Positions 22,757-33,340 of a stretch of 64,000 nucleotides of DNA are shown here, piece after piece (within the stretch, counting starts at the first letter, position 1; each line of letters starts with the position of its first letter). The notes under the pieces were generated by a model. That model was not told where the DNA came from. It did not search any database and saw nothing but the letters and a program-made list of their open reading frames with translations. A program made the translations under genes and the position numbers. The DNA is from Cunninghamia lanceolata (lineage: Eukaryota; Streptophyta; Pinopsida; Cupressales; Cupressaceae), in contig BSBN01000334.1 of the NCBI GenBank assembly GCA_027924645.1, forward strand, positions 4,836,001 to 4,900,000. Direction: 5' to 3'.

Positions 22757-23008
22757 ATACAAGCATAGCTAATTGTTGTGTTCTGGTGAACATTGGGGAC
22801 CGTCCTCTTCATGATCTCTGTAATTTTTATTATCTTACTAATTTCTTTTCTCATTACCTTCAAAACAACTTTGAATGAACCTCTCTCTTAGCAGAGTTAT
22901 TGCATATGTAATATAGTTCCTAGGCATCTACTAGGTAGTTATGAGAATCTCATTATCCATAATGGGGACCTCTGAGCAAGGCTTTTCAACTCTGATATAT
23001 TTGTCCAT
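22757..23008 (-). pseudogene. Alba-family protein, N-terminal part (pseudogene)
   Basis: The start codon is at 23006-23008 on the minus strand. The frame reads MDKYIRVEKPCSEVPI, NEILITT and RNYITYAITLLRER. After a frameshift it continues VVLKVM and ISKIIKITEIMKRTVPNVHQNTTIS. These follow the N-terminal half of a plant Alba domain block by block ('RVEKP', 'NEIRITT', 'RNYITYA', 'LK.MG.AI.K...I.E.IKR'). It runs into the C-terminal half at 19409 once element F and one target duplication are removed. No intron separates the blocks, which suggests a processed retrocopy. One frameshift and several stops break it. Confidence 0.87.
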
Positions 23009-25516
23009 TGTTCCAAAGCTTCAACTTTTGCTTACAGATAAACCCTAAATCCTAGCCCAAGCTCCACAACTTCAGTAAATCAAATATGGATTACATTTTT
23101 TTTGTTCTGATGTAGGAGGCTCGAGCAAGATGTGTGCTCTTAGATGATTAGTTGATTGGATTGGTAGATTTTGATTGTGGGGTTTGCTTGTTTTTGTAAA
23201 AGTAACTTGTTGGTTGTTTTAAATTCCCAACCTGCTCTCAAGGAAAATAGATCTATAGAATAGCCATTTCCAATAACTGATCTGGCTTGAGGGATTGGCC
23301 AATGAACAGGAAATTGGGGTATTCAATCCCTTTTTCCTCTGCACTTTAGGTTTTGTGAAACCAAAGAGGGTGTTCCTATTTTGGATCTTTCTATTTTAGG
23401 GAAAACAATGTTCTACTCAAATGGATCGGGGGTCCCTGAGATACTTGCTCAATAACATTGTTCCTATAACAGATGTGTTCCTTCTAGATTGCTTAAAGAA
23501 TGTCTGATAAAGTAAAGAGATGAGCTAGATTCTTAAGGTTTAGTCTTATTCTTTGCAGAGGAACATGTAAAATGAACTTAACTTATAAAACCTATTACTG
23601 GAAGGGAAAATGTGTTGATTCATTTAAAGTGATGAGGATGATTAAAGGAGTGTAAGCTTAGAATAGTATTCATGAATAGATTAGTACCTTTCCAAGGGCC
23701 ATAGAGTCAAGAAACTTATAGAAACTTTAAAGAACTGTGATGTAATAAAACTTAGTTTACTGTAAAGATATAATAATTCCAAGTACATTAAAAATACTTT
23801 ACTAGTCTTGCAATTAACCATGCTTAGTTATCAGGCTGTAAACCAATACTAAATTAAATATTCTCTTCCAGCCATTTATTTTATTACATGAGTAAATGAT
23901 ACAAGAAAAATTATACACAAACACAAGAAAGACTGTAATGATGAATAAAAAGGATCCTTAATCAAATATATATTCATAAATGTAGAACTGTGTACATGAG
24001 GTAGGAGACAGTACACTTCAAGACTCAACAGGATTTGTAAAGTAAACTATTCAATAAATTATAACCCAGCCTTTGTAGTTCTATCAAGACATCTTAAAAC
24101 TTAGAATGAAGACTTGAAAATAGACGACTGATTCTATTTGCAGAAAAAAAAAGCTATTAACAACTCCTCCTTAATCAGATTGATCCTATATTTTAGATTA
24201 AGTCTGGAGACATTACCTCAAACCAATCAATTTTCACAAGTCATGAATTCCCTTTTATAGAGATAAGGGAGCAGACAAGCTTCAGGATTCAAAACAAAAG
24301 AAGTTACAAATTTGAGTAACCAAAAGATGAAGCTATGAGAGGAGGCTAGTGTAACCACTTCATAATTGTATGCCTAGTTTCTATGGTATATGCTGAGGTA
24401 CCCATATTCAAACTGCGTGTCCTCTCAATTTAGGTGGGGAAAACAAGCTATGATGTTGATGGGGTACTATTTGTTAGATGTTGTTAGAGATCACATACCC
24501 ATCATATGCCACCTATTTGTTCTATAGGAGCATTCACTACCCTACTTATCCATCTTAATTGGGAACAACTACAAGTGACAATATCAGAAGAAAATCCCAT
24601 TAATTAGAGTTCTTCACTTTATGCCTATTGTCATTTGCAAGGATGTGATTCCTCTTTCATAATTGAGTGGTCATCAACCAACTCAACCAGACAGAAACCA
24701 GATGAAATCACATCAGGCTAGATGTGGCAACACCATCCATCCAGTGAGGAGGGCAGCAACAACAACAAAATGGGAGCACTCTATCTTTATATTCTACATT
24801 TAGAGAGGAAACATCCCTACTACTAAAGGTGATGCTTTGTTAGGAAAAGTAGAGGAGTGATTAAGGCAAAGACAAATGATTTCGCTCTACACTTGATTCT
24901 AATCTGCCAAATCACAGACATAAGGAATGACTAGAATCTAGAAATTAAAACCCGTGGTCCAAATCTGGATGAAACAGTAGGAAGAAGAAAAGCTCATAGA
25001 GATTTGTAAAATATTGCTACTGTTCCCTAATTTTCCCTGTACCACCTATTCCAAAGGGAAAAAACTCCAAGCCTCCTACTTCTGTAAGGACAAGTTAATA
25101 GCTATGAGAGCAAGGAAGAGAATCTAATAGAGCAAGGGAGCAAATAGAACACACAGGACTAGGGGAGAGCCATACTATTAGCACATTTTAAACATTAAAA
25201 GGGGTAACACCAGAAATTGCCTATTTATAGAAATTCTGGGATGCAAGCATACATCCGCACATCTTTGGTCTAATAAATTCTAGTCATTTTGAAGCATTCC
25301 TGTCATAAATGGAAATCTTTTGAATATTATCATAAATGAATAGAAAGATTAGATCTCATAATTCCACATAACTGATAACATCACTTCTTGCATAAAAAAT
25401 GACAGGTCAGGTGTCTTGATTTCCTCAGTTTAGCACTATCATCATGTCAAATTTCATCACACAACATATGAAATGCCATTCTTGGCAGAAGCATGGATTT
25501 CTAATGGTCAATCCTG
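23009..25516. other. No gene recognised; possible Alba leader at the left edge
   Basis: About 2.5 kb without supported coding frames or visible repeats. Next to the Alba start, 23040-23049 holds AAACCCTAAA (telo-box-like), which may be a relic of the parent gene's 5' leader. Confidence 0.4.
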
Positions 25517-25521
25517 CATAA

Positions 25522-26440
25522 TGTTGGGATAAGGTGCCATTAACCTTGTAAATCCCAATATTGTATTTATTCCATTTATTATATGTAATTTTTAATTATC
25601 CATGAGGAGATGTACTAGCTTCAGTGGTAGGGGTAATTTCAGAGTAATCGAAGGTAATTATGGAGTGACTTTTATTGTTGGCAAATGTAAAAATACAACA
25701 TAAATGAGGGTAGGCATGCTCCCTTGGAGAATATACTATTTTTGGCATGTATGACAACTGTCATAATGTTTGGTAAGTGAATTTATGACAGCTACAAGTT
25801 GTCATAAGATTTTGAGACTTTATGATGCATATGATGGATATGTTAATTGTATATTTGCTATATTTAGCCCAAGGTTCCTATCTTGGAAAGATACTCTTTT
25901 GTGGAATATATGACGGTTATGATGCATCATAAGATGTTGTAAGAGGCCAGATTTAGTCTTGGGCGCCCAACCTTTGCATGGTCATTTTTGGACAAGTGTA
26001 AGATGCTTATAAGATGGTAATTAATGTTTACAGGTTAGAGAATCTTAGGAGAGAAAAGGTGAATGCCTAGGATGAGTTGGAAAATATTTCTATAAGTATT
26101 TACCATGTATCTATTGTTGTAATAAAGATTTTAGGTACTCTGGTGTTGCTGGAATGTTGTTGGATTGAAGAATTGTGGAGAGAGTTGTGTAGTTGATGTA
26201 TTGTATAATCTTGTTGAGATTAATACAAACTTGTTCCTCTTTCCTGGCAGAGTTTTTTACCCGCAAGGGTTTTCTCCACATAAACATTGTATCATTGTGT
26301 TGAGTTCTTCATGTTTTACATCTTTTCTATAGTGGGTTTTACATTTTGTTACAATCTCCATTGTCAATGCACACTTAAGATTGCTGAAATTTATCTTGAA
26401 TCAGATTTCCATTGAAGTAGTGTTGATTTCATTTCTAACA
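25522..26440 (+). repeat. 5' LTR of element A
   Basis: Begins TGTTGGGATAAGG and ends TTTCTAACA. A TATA-like TCTATAAGTATTT lies near 26090, followed by AAGGGTTTTCTCCAC near 26265, a block often seen in plant Copia LTRs. It matches 40604-41522 base by base with scattered differences. Confidence 0.92.
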
Positions 26441-26442
26441 TT

Positions 26443-26454
26443 TGGTATTAGAGC
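26443..26454 (+). promoter_or_regulatory. Primer-binding site of element A
   Basis: TGGTATTAGAGC, a one-base variant of the tRNA-iMet complement, lies two bases after the 5' LTR. Confidence 0.9.
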
Positions 26455-26549
26455 TTGGCCAACTTTGACTCTTGGGTGGTAGTGTGGAATCTGTATCTGT
26501 AGTGGGGTATCTGGTTGTGTTTTTTGTTTGCAGATCTTGTGTCATTATT

Positions 26550-27380
26550 ATGGTTGCATCCACCATTGCATCAACCTCTCGAATGGACATTTAGAAGTTC
26601 AATGGAATAGGGTATGAGTTGTGGAAGCTAAAAATGGAAGATTTGTTGGAAGAAAGAAACCAGTGGTTGGCTGTTCAAAAAGAGAAGAAACCCGATGATG
26701 TCTCTCAAGATTAGTGGGATAGACTAGATAAGAAGGCACGGGGAACCATCTGTTTGTGCCTATCAGATTATGTCATGATGAATGTCGCAAAGGAAGAGAC
26801 TGTACACAAGTTGTGGAAATAGTTGGGTGAGATCTATCAAACCAAGAGTATGGTAAATAAATTTTACTTAAAAGGAAAATTGTTTTCCTTGAAAATGAAA
26901 GAGGGTGAGTCAGTTGCAAAGCATTTAAATTCATTTAATTTGTTGATGAGTTAGCTTGCTTAAGTAAATGTTGAGGTTGATGAGGAAGATAAATGTATCT
27001 TGCTTCTTTGTTCTTTACCTGAGTCTTGGGAGAATGTTATCCTCACTATCACCGCTAACCTCACAGATCTGAAGTTGGATGCCCTTGTTGCAGTTTTACT
27101 ATCACATGAACTGAGGAAGAAGAGTTTGAATAGTTCAGGTGATGCTCTCAATCAGGGGAAGGTCTAAGGAAAAGGGACCTAAAAGAGATCAGAAAGGGGC
27201 TAAGGACAAGTCCAAGGTCCTGTCTAAGACTCCTGTTAAAAAGAATAGAGTTAAGTGTTGGAACTATGGTAAAAGGGGACATGTGAAGAAGGAGTGCAGA
27301 AACCGCAAGAAATAGTGGGAGAGTGCTTCAGATAAGTCCTTGAATGAAGGTGAAGATGTTTTACTTTCTGCATATAATGT
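26550..27380 (+). pseudogene. Copia gag with damaged zinc knuckle
   Basis: From the ATG at 26550 the frame reads KFNGIGYELWKLKMEDLLEE, then KKARGTICLCLSD and LKGKLFSLKMKEGESVAKHL, then LPESWENVI. This is the UBN2 gag fold of Copia elements, which builds the virus-like particle. In-frame TAG codons lie after the first residues, in the SQD(stop)WDRL region and elsewhere, and a frame change precedes the basic tail near 27170. The nucleocapsid knuckle at about 27258 reads CWNYGKRGHVKKEC. The expected CX2CX4HX4C is broken because the second Cys is Tyr (TAT for TGT). Confidence 0.85.
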
Positions 27381-27393
27381 TGTTTCTAATAAT

Positions 27394-27756
27394 CACTAGT
27401 TGGTTGACTCAGGATGTTCATTTCATATGACCCCGCATAATGAATGGTTCTCCACATATGAAGAATATGATGGAGGTAATATCTACCTTGGTGACAACTC
27501 TTCATATTTGATTGTTGGGAAAGGAAAGGTATTATTGTGTTTTAGTGATGGGAGGATAAAAACCCTCCCTAGTGTTTTTCATGTTCTTGGATTAGCTAGA
27601 AATCTTATTTGAGTTTCGAAGTTGAATGATTTGGGAATGCATGTGACATTTGACAAGCATGGTTATAGATTGGTAAGAGGGAACTTGGTGGTAGCGAAGG
27701 GGAAGAGATTGGGAAACCTATTCAATCTTGAAGCCACTACAGTTTGTAATGCCTCC
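27394..27756 (+). pseudogene. Copia aspartic protease, interrupted by E1
   Basis: WLVDSGCSFHMTP carries the active-site D-S/T-G pattern of the Copia protease that processes the polyprotein. It is followed by WFSTYEEYDGG and a VFHVLGLARNLI block with a stop after it. The sequence continues as KLNDLGMHVTF...GNLFNLEATTVCNAS up to 27756, where the minus-strand element E1 begins. The target duplication CCTCC (27752-27756) marks the break, and the coding sequence resumes after 37747. Confidence 0.85.
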
Positions 27757-28519
27757 TGAAATCATGGAAAATCGACATGAAGGAAATGATAACAAATGCA
27801 AATCAAACAAATGTAAACCTCATATCAACTCACGATCCATCGATAGGGTGGAGAGTACTACACCCAAAACACTCTATCATTACCCAAAGAGATGAATGTT
27901 GGGTTGCTTTATTCAGCAACATAACGATGGGGTAGGAATTGGTAGAATAGAATGATATGACATGGTAGGATCGAAAATGATGGTGTGAAATAGATGGATT
28001 ATGGATTGAGAGGAAAATTTGGTAGATTGAGGATGCTAGAAGAAGATTCCTTTCAAATGGCTTAAGAGAGGCTACCTTTATAGAAAAGGCCACTTAAAAT
28101 GGATGGATGAGATTGAAAGTTATGTTGAAGGATATGAACGGTTGAGATCGATTAGGGTTGGATTAGGGTTTCCCACTCAAAGATCAATTGTAGTCACATG
28201 ACAAGTGTGTGATGGAGAATAAAGAGGAATCTAATTAAAATATTATGTTTGAATTAAATTGAGATGTGAAGGCATATTAAGTGGAAGATGGAGACATGTG
28301 ACATGTGTCACAATGTTATGAGAGGTGAGGGAATAATTGCAATTTTTAATTTGAATTATGTGATACATGTTACTAGGTGCAATTAATTAAACAAATGGGA
28401 TTTATTTAATTAATTGGGAATGTGATTAAGTTGGAATTATGAGTGGGAAGACCTAGGACCTAGGGCAAAACATTATAAGGTCATTTTGACTAGGTGATGG
28501 ACAAATTTATGTGTCTACA
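27757..28519 (-). repeat. 3' LTR of E1
   Basis: Read on minus it begins TGTAGACACATAAATTTG and ends CATGATTTCA. It includes a TATA-like CTATAAAGG (complement of 28074-28082) and AT-rich palindromic stretches around TTAATTAAATAAAT. Confidence 0.9.
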
Positions 28520-28533
28520 TTTTGCCCCTCTTT
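28520..28533 (-). promoter_or_regulatory. Polypurine tract of E1
   Basis: On the minus strand AAAGAGGGGCAAAA ends exactly at the LTR start TGTAGACAC. The identical 14-mer precedes the 3' LTR of E2 (58750-58763). Confidence 0.88.
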
Positions 28534-30988
28534 GAGATGATGTTCGAGATGATAAGATTTATGTCAAGTAACATCATTTCAAAGAAGCTGAGGAAATGAA
28601 TAGAAGAAAAGGATAGGGTGATGATGCCCCCTTGAGAGGATAGGCGGGTTGGACAAACATGGGTATGCTCTCGAAATGAAAGGAATGGCAAAAGATAAAG
28701 GAATGGATAGAAGAAGGGAAGGATGTGTTATGCTGCAATGAAAGTGAGCAACCATGATGTTTGATATAGCATGAGATGTTATGCACCAAGGTATAAGGAC
28801 CAAGATGATGATGTGTCTCGTACCCCAGCATAATACAACCTTGTCTAGATACAAGATATGAATATTAGTTGGGTTGATTCGGATTTGATGAAAATGCAAG
28901 TTGAAAATGATAACACACACAAGCAAGCAAGTAAGCATGCACAAATGATACAAAAACAAACAAGGTATTGCCCATCTCAAGCTATAAATTAATGATTAAG
29001 TGATTGATTGAGTGATGATTTATAAAGATAGTGTTGTCATGGCGGGGAACGATATCTCCCTAGATCAACACAAGGATGTGGGAATGATATATCCTATTGA
29101 TGATGATAATTGATTGAATGACAATATTAGGATCAAGAGCATTGATGTGATTGGATAATTTGACACAATTGGTTGACTTGATATGTATGGATAAAGGATG
29201 AATTGCATTTGAGTTTATTGCTGATGAATCGATAAGGATGAATGGAAGATTGGATTTGATGGAGATTGATTTGATGAAGTGATGAATATAGATGATAGAA
29301 GAATGATGAAAGAAGAAAGAGGAATATCATCTTATGCTTGAATCTAGGCACTTCCTTCATGCTCTAGACTACCTACATACCCGTTAGTATCCACGGGATC
29401 AAGGCACTTAACGATGGAAATGAGATGTAGTTTTGATTTGTGTTTTATTGATGGGATGATGAAGGTGGATGGATTAATCGGGATTGATTGAATAATGTTA
29501 TTTGATTTACTTTTGATTGTTTGATAGATTGGATGATTGATAGATTGGCTTGATTTGATGATTTGATTGGATTTGATGTGATGGATTTGATGAGATGGAT
29601 TGATCTTATTGCTTGGATTTTGTTGGATATTTAATTTTTTTTTTGGATTTTTGGAATGTTTTGATTTTTTTGTGTCTTTTTGAAATGTTGGCATTGGATG
29701 ATCATTTTGGTAGCCTTTATGCTACGTACCAATGACAAGGGGGAAACCAAGTCTAGGTGCAAGGGAATGAATGTGATTGGACAAAAGGATGGATGATAGT
29801 GGATGGATGAAAGGATCATGATAAATGGATGGATAAAGGGATGTGTGGTAGTGGATAGGATGAAAGGATCATGATAAATGGATAGGATAAAGGGATGTGC
29901 GATAGTGGATAGGATGAAAGGATCATGATAAATGGATAGGATAAAGGGATGTGTGATAGTGGATAGGATGAAAGGATCATGATAAATGGATAGGATAAAA
30001 GGATGGGCTATGGAATGGAATGGATGTATGTGTAAGAGAGAAAGGATGTGATCTCCGAGGACTATGTTGCATGGGAATAACATGCCCCAATCTAGGTAGT
30101 AGACTTAGGATTTTTCATGCCTAAACGTATGATTAAAGGATGACATTGTGGATTTTACATGACAAGGCTTATGATAGGTGGCTGATGATAGGATTGCTTG
30201 GAAAAGGATAAGGTATATCAAGAGATATCAAACCATGTTTCAACATTTGCCCCCAATCTTTGTCAAGATCCAAAAGAGGAAAGGAGGATGAATGGATGCA
30301 ATGTGATAGGTATATTGTGGGAATGGTATGATAGTTTGGAAAAGGATGAGACAAGGTGCCCCCAAGTGTAATTGACATAGAAGATCGATCTACACATGAC
30401 GCTTGTTTACGAGTTTTTCATCATGGTACTTATCCAAGGTACATATTTGCCAGGTTTTCACCATTGGACGAAGGGATTTATCTTTACCTATTTGATTTTT
30501 CAAATTTTTATTTTTTGACTTTTTGGATGGAAGAAGGTGGATATGGATGAGAGGGACTCAAGTGTCTAGTGACATGAAAGGTGATAGTCTCATTGGAGAC
30601 AAATGTCACATGGACCATGTCAAATGTGCTCATCGATGTTGTAGGGTGATTGCGTGAAAGTGAGATGGATCAGGTAGATAGTGGATTATGGAGGGATCAA
30701 TAGTGGATTATGGTGTGGATTATGTAGGGGTGAAAGTGGATTATGGTGTGGATTATAATGGACTTATGTAAAAGCATGGACCATAGGAAGGTGATGGGGG
30801 ATATATGTAGGATAATGAGTGAATGATGGAGTGATGGAGGTGTGAAAAGGAATCATGACTGGCGACTACACACACCATGATAAACATGGAAGATTTTGAG
30901 TGGATGGAGGTGTAGGAAGCAATGGCGATGTTTTCTTAGGAGATGGATGAATTAGGACTTTTGGAACCCACATGGACTTAGTATTTCT
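28534..30988 (-). other. 3' non-coding region of E1, conserved with E2
   Basis: No supported protein. On the minus strand it holds a series of purine tracts, ACTTGGGGGCACC (30368), GATTGGGGGCAAAT (30258) and TCAAGGGGGCATC (28636). Their order, and roughly their spacing, recur in E2 at 56521, 56676 and 58641. Long blocks between them also match, such as TTACTTGCTTGCTTGTGTGTG near 28920 against the E2 block near 58500. Confidence 0.7.
29780..30005. repeat. 54-bp tandem repeat in E1
   Basis: Nearly four units of 54 bp (GTGGATAGGATGAAAGGATC...ATGTGTGATA), with the first unit diverged. The minus-strand open frame 29631-30083 is just this repeat read as an 18-residue unit. Confidence 0.88.
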
Positions 30989-33340
30989 CTAATTTTTGCT
31001 TTGCATGTGGGATGGAGGAATTTGAAACTTTGGAATGGAATGGCATTTTTGAATGGAAAAGGATGGTTGGGATTTTCGGGATGTGGATGCCTCATTTGAT
31101 TTGCTTGATTTTTGCTTAGGTATCCATACCATTTTACTTTTGGACTTTGCTTTTGGAGGTATGGGTTTGGATGGATTTTTTAATGTACCTTTCTTTGAAT
31201 GTTTGGATTGATTTCCTAAGGTATCAGGACCCTTAGTATGTTTGGCTTTATATGTAGAGGCATCCAAATGTTTATTTTTAAATCCCATGTGGTGGGTGGA
31301 AAGGGTGGAAGTTTTATGTTTACACAATGTGTACGTTTGTTGGTCAAGATTAGGAATGTAAGGAAATTTATGGATGATAGGTATGTTAGGTGGTGAAAGA
31401 AATGGTGGCAAAGTGGATGGTGGGATACTAGGAGTTGGTAGTAGCAGAGGTAAAGTGGATGGTGGAAGGTGTATGGTCACATGCTTCTAACATTTGTAGG
31501 ATGAGGGAGATGGAATGTAAATATATGTTTTAGGAATATGATGGGGTTTATGATGGAAGGAAGTGGATTTAGGAAGTGTGGAGGAAGTACCAACATCATT
31601 AGATTGTTGACCTTGGGGTGTGTATCCAAGGCAAAATGAGAGAGGAGGGACCTTGACATGGATTGGCTCAAAAATGCCTTGTTCATATAGGCCTAAACCT
31701 TTGCCTTGGTAGTTCATGTTTTGGAGCATGTGATTGACTATAGGACTAAGTGTAGTTTGGACACTAGACTTGAGTTGATTATTGGATGAAGAAGGTAAGG
31801 TGGAGGACAAAGGTTGTTGTTGTCCTAGGGAAGAACACTCATGAATGAAAGTGCATAGGCCAAGTGGGTATGTTGGTGGATTTGAAATGGAATCAATGGT
31901 GGATGTGGAAGGATCATTAGGATCTTGATTATCTTTATGCTCATTGGTTTGATCTTCTATGCTTACTTGGAAGGCATATGTCTCATCATGACAAGTGGAA
32001 TTTGGTGTCTCATGGATAGAAATAGGTGGAGAATTGGTAGGAGAAAGTGGGATATCTTGCTCATGGGTGTTTATGGAAGGAAGTATAGGTGGAATGATAA
32101 CCTCTTGATCATGGATTCCATAAATGTTGGCTAAGAGGATCATCATATTTTTCATGATCATAGATATAACCTTGATCACAAATGTGAGCATAAATAGGAT
32201 TAATTGGACTATGGATGGGATACACTTGCTCACAAATAGGGTCATTATCATAAATAAGACCTTGATCATATACAAGATGTAGGTCATGAATGGGTGGAAC
32301 TTAGATATGTTTTGATCTTGATTTAGTTGAGGGCTTGATGTTTCCACATGTGTTTGATTATACTCTTGACATACCTCTTGATTTTCTTGTGAGAAAAGGG
32401 ATGACTCTTGGATGGGCTCTTGGTCAACAATGTTAGGGCATGATGGCTCTTGATGTGGACTTATGAAAGGAGACTCTTCAATAAGCTTGATAGGCTCATG
32501 GATAGGCTTGACATGTTCTTGAGATTCATTAACATGAGGGAATGATGGTTCTTGACTTAGACTTGGAGTTGAAGATTCCTCAATAAGCTTAATGGCTTGT
32601 AGATCACATGATCGATTTGGATGACTAGACAAGGTGTTGGGAGGTTCATTGATAGGGTCATGAGTGGATGTTGGATCACATGGTGGGGTTAAGATAGGAC
32701 AAGTAGGCTCATGAAGTGGTACTTGAGTGGATGATGATAGAGGATTCTCATAAGATGTTTGCTCTAGATTGATGTTTCCCTTGTCAAAGGTCATTAGGTC
32801 TTGTATAGGTTGATTTAGGTCTATCAAGGGTGCTTCTTGTGAGGACACTTGGTTTTCTTGTAAATGGGTTTGATGATGAGGTGGCATGATAGGATTTGCA
32901 GATGAAAGGTTTTGTGAGGTGGATTGTTGTGGACATTGGTTGATGTTGGAAGTTTGTTGAGAAAGTAATTGTGAGATGAAGGCAATGGAGTTAGGATCAT
33001 TAGATGGTAGGCTTATGGAAGCACTTGTGTTTGTGGTGTTGTTAAGAATAGTGAGGGTGATTTGTGGTATGGATGTGGTGGCATTAGTGTTTGTGGGATT
33101 GGTGGAATGTGGAGTGCCCCCAAGTTGAATGAGATAATCCATAAACCTAGTAGGATCTGATTCAAGGACTCTATGTGCTAGATCCATACGGTGGGCATCT
33201 TGCATGAAATCGATAACCTCTTGATCAAGTGTGGGTGTTGCATTGGGTGATGGTGGAGTTTGAAGTGAGTTTGATGTGGCATGGATTCTATGTGTGGGTG
33301 GATTAGATTGATAGGATGATAAGAGAGATGCCATGTCCAT
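30989..33340 (-). pseudogene. E1 long Pro/Gln-rich protein with G-patch-like motif, one in-frame stop
   Basis: A frame of about 784 codons opens at ATG 33340 (MDMASLLSSYQSN) and runs to 30989. It is interrupted once by TAA at 31487-31489 (CAA in the relative). It is rich in Pro, Ser, Gln and Asn. Recognisable units, each also in the E2 protein, are repeated LIEE...QEP blocks (residues about 240-320), LNQDQN, FxHEySSLGqQQPL, and NYQGKGLGLYEQG (31676-31720). The last resembles the G-patch of plant Ty3/gypsy polyproteins. Others are HVTIHLPPS...LLLPTP and MVWIPKQKS. A hydrophobic stretch at residues about 347-410 is a compensated frameshift and not a membrane segment (in E2 this part is polar). 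No known enzyme domain is visible. The function is unknown; a particle or RNA-binding role is a guess. Confidence 0.75.

Noticed and set aside
29631..30083. 150-residue minus-strand protein with HPFILSIYHDPFILST repeats
   Set aside because: It is the 54-bp tandem repeat read in one frame, and E2 has no counterpart.
32100..32320. Apparent membrane-spanning segments in the E1 protein (residues about 347-410)
   Set aside because: Comparison with E2 shows a one-base loss before and a compensating change after this stretch. In the other frame it reads polar YDQ-type text like E2, so the hydrophobicity is a frameshift artefact.
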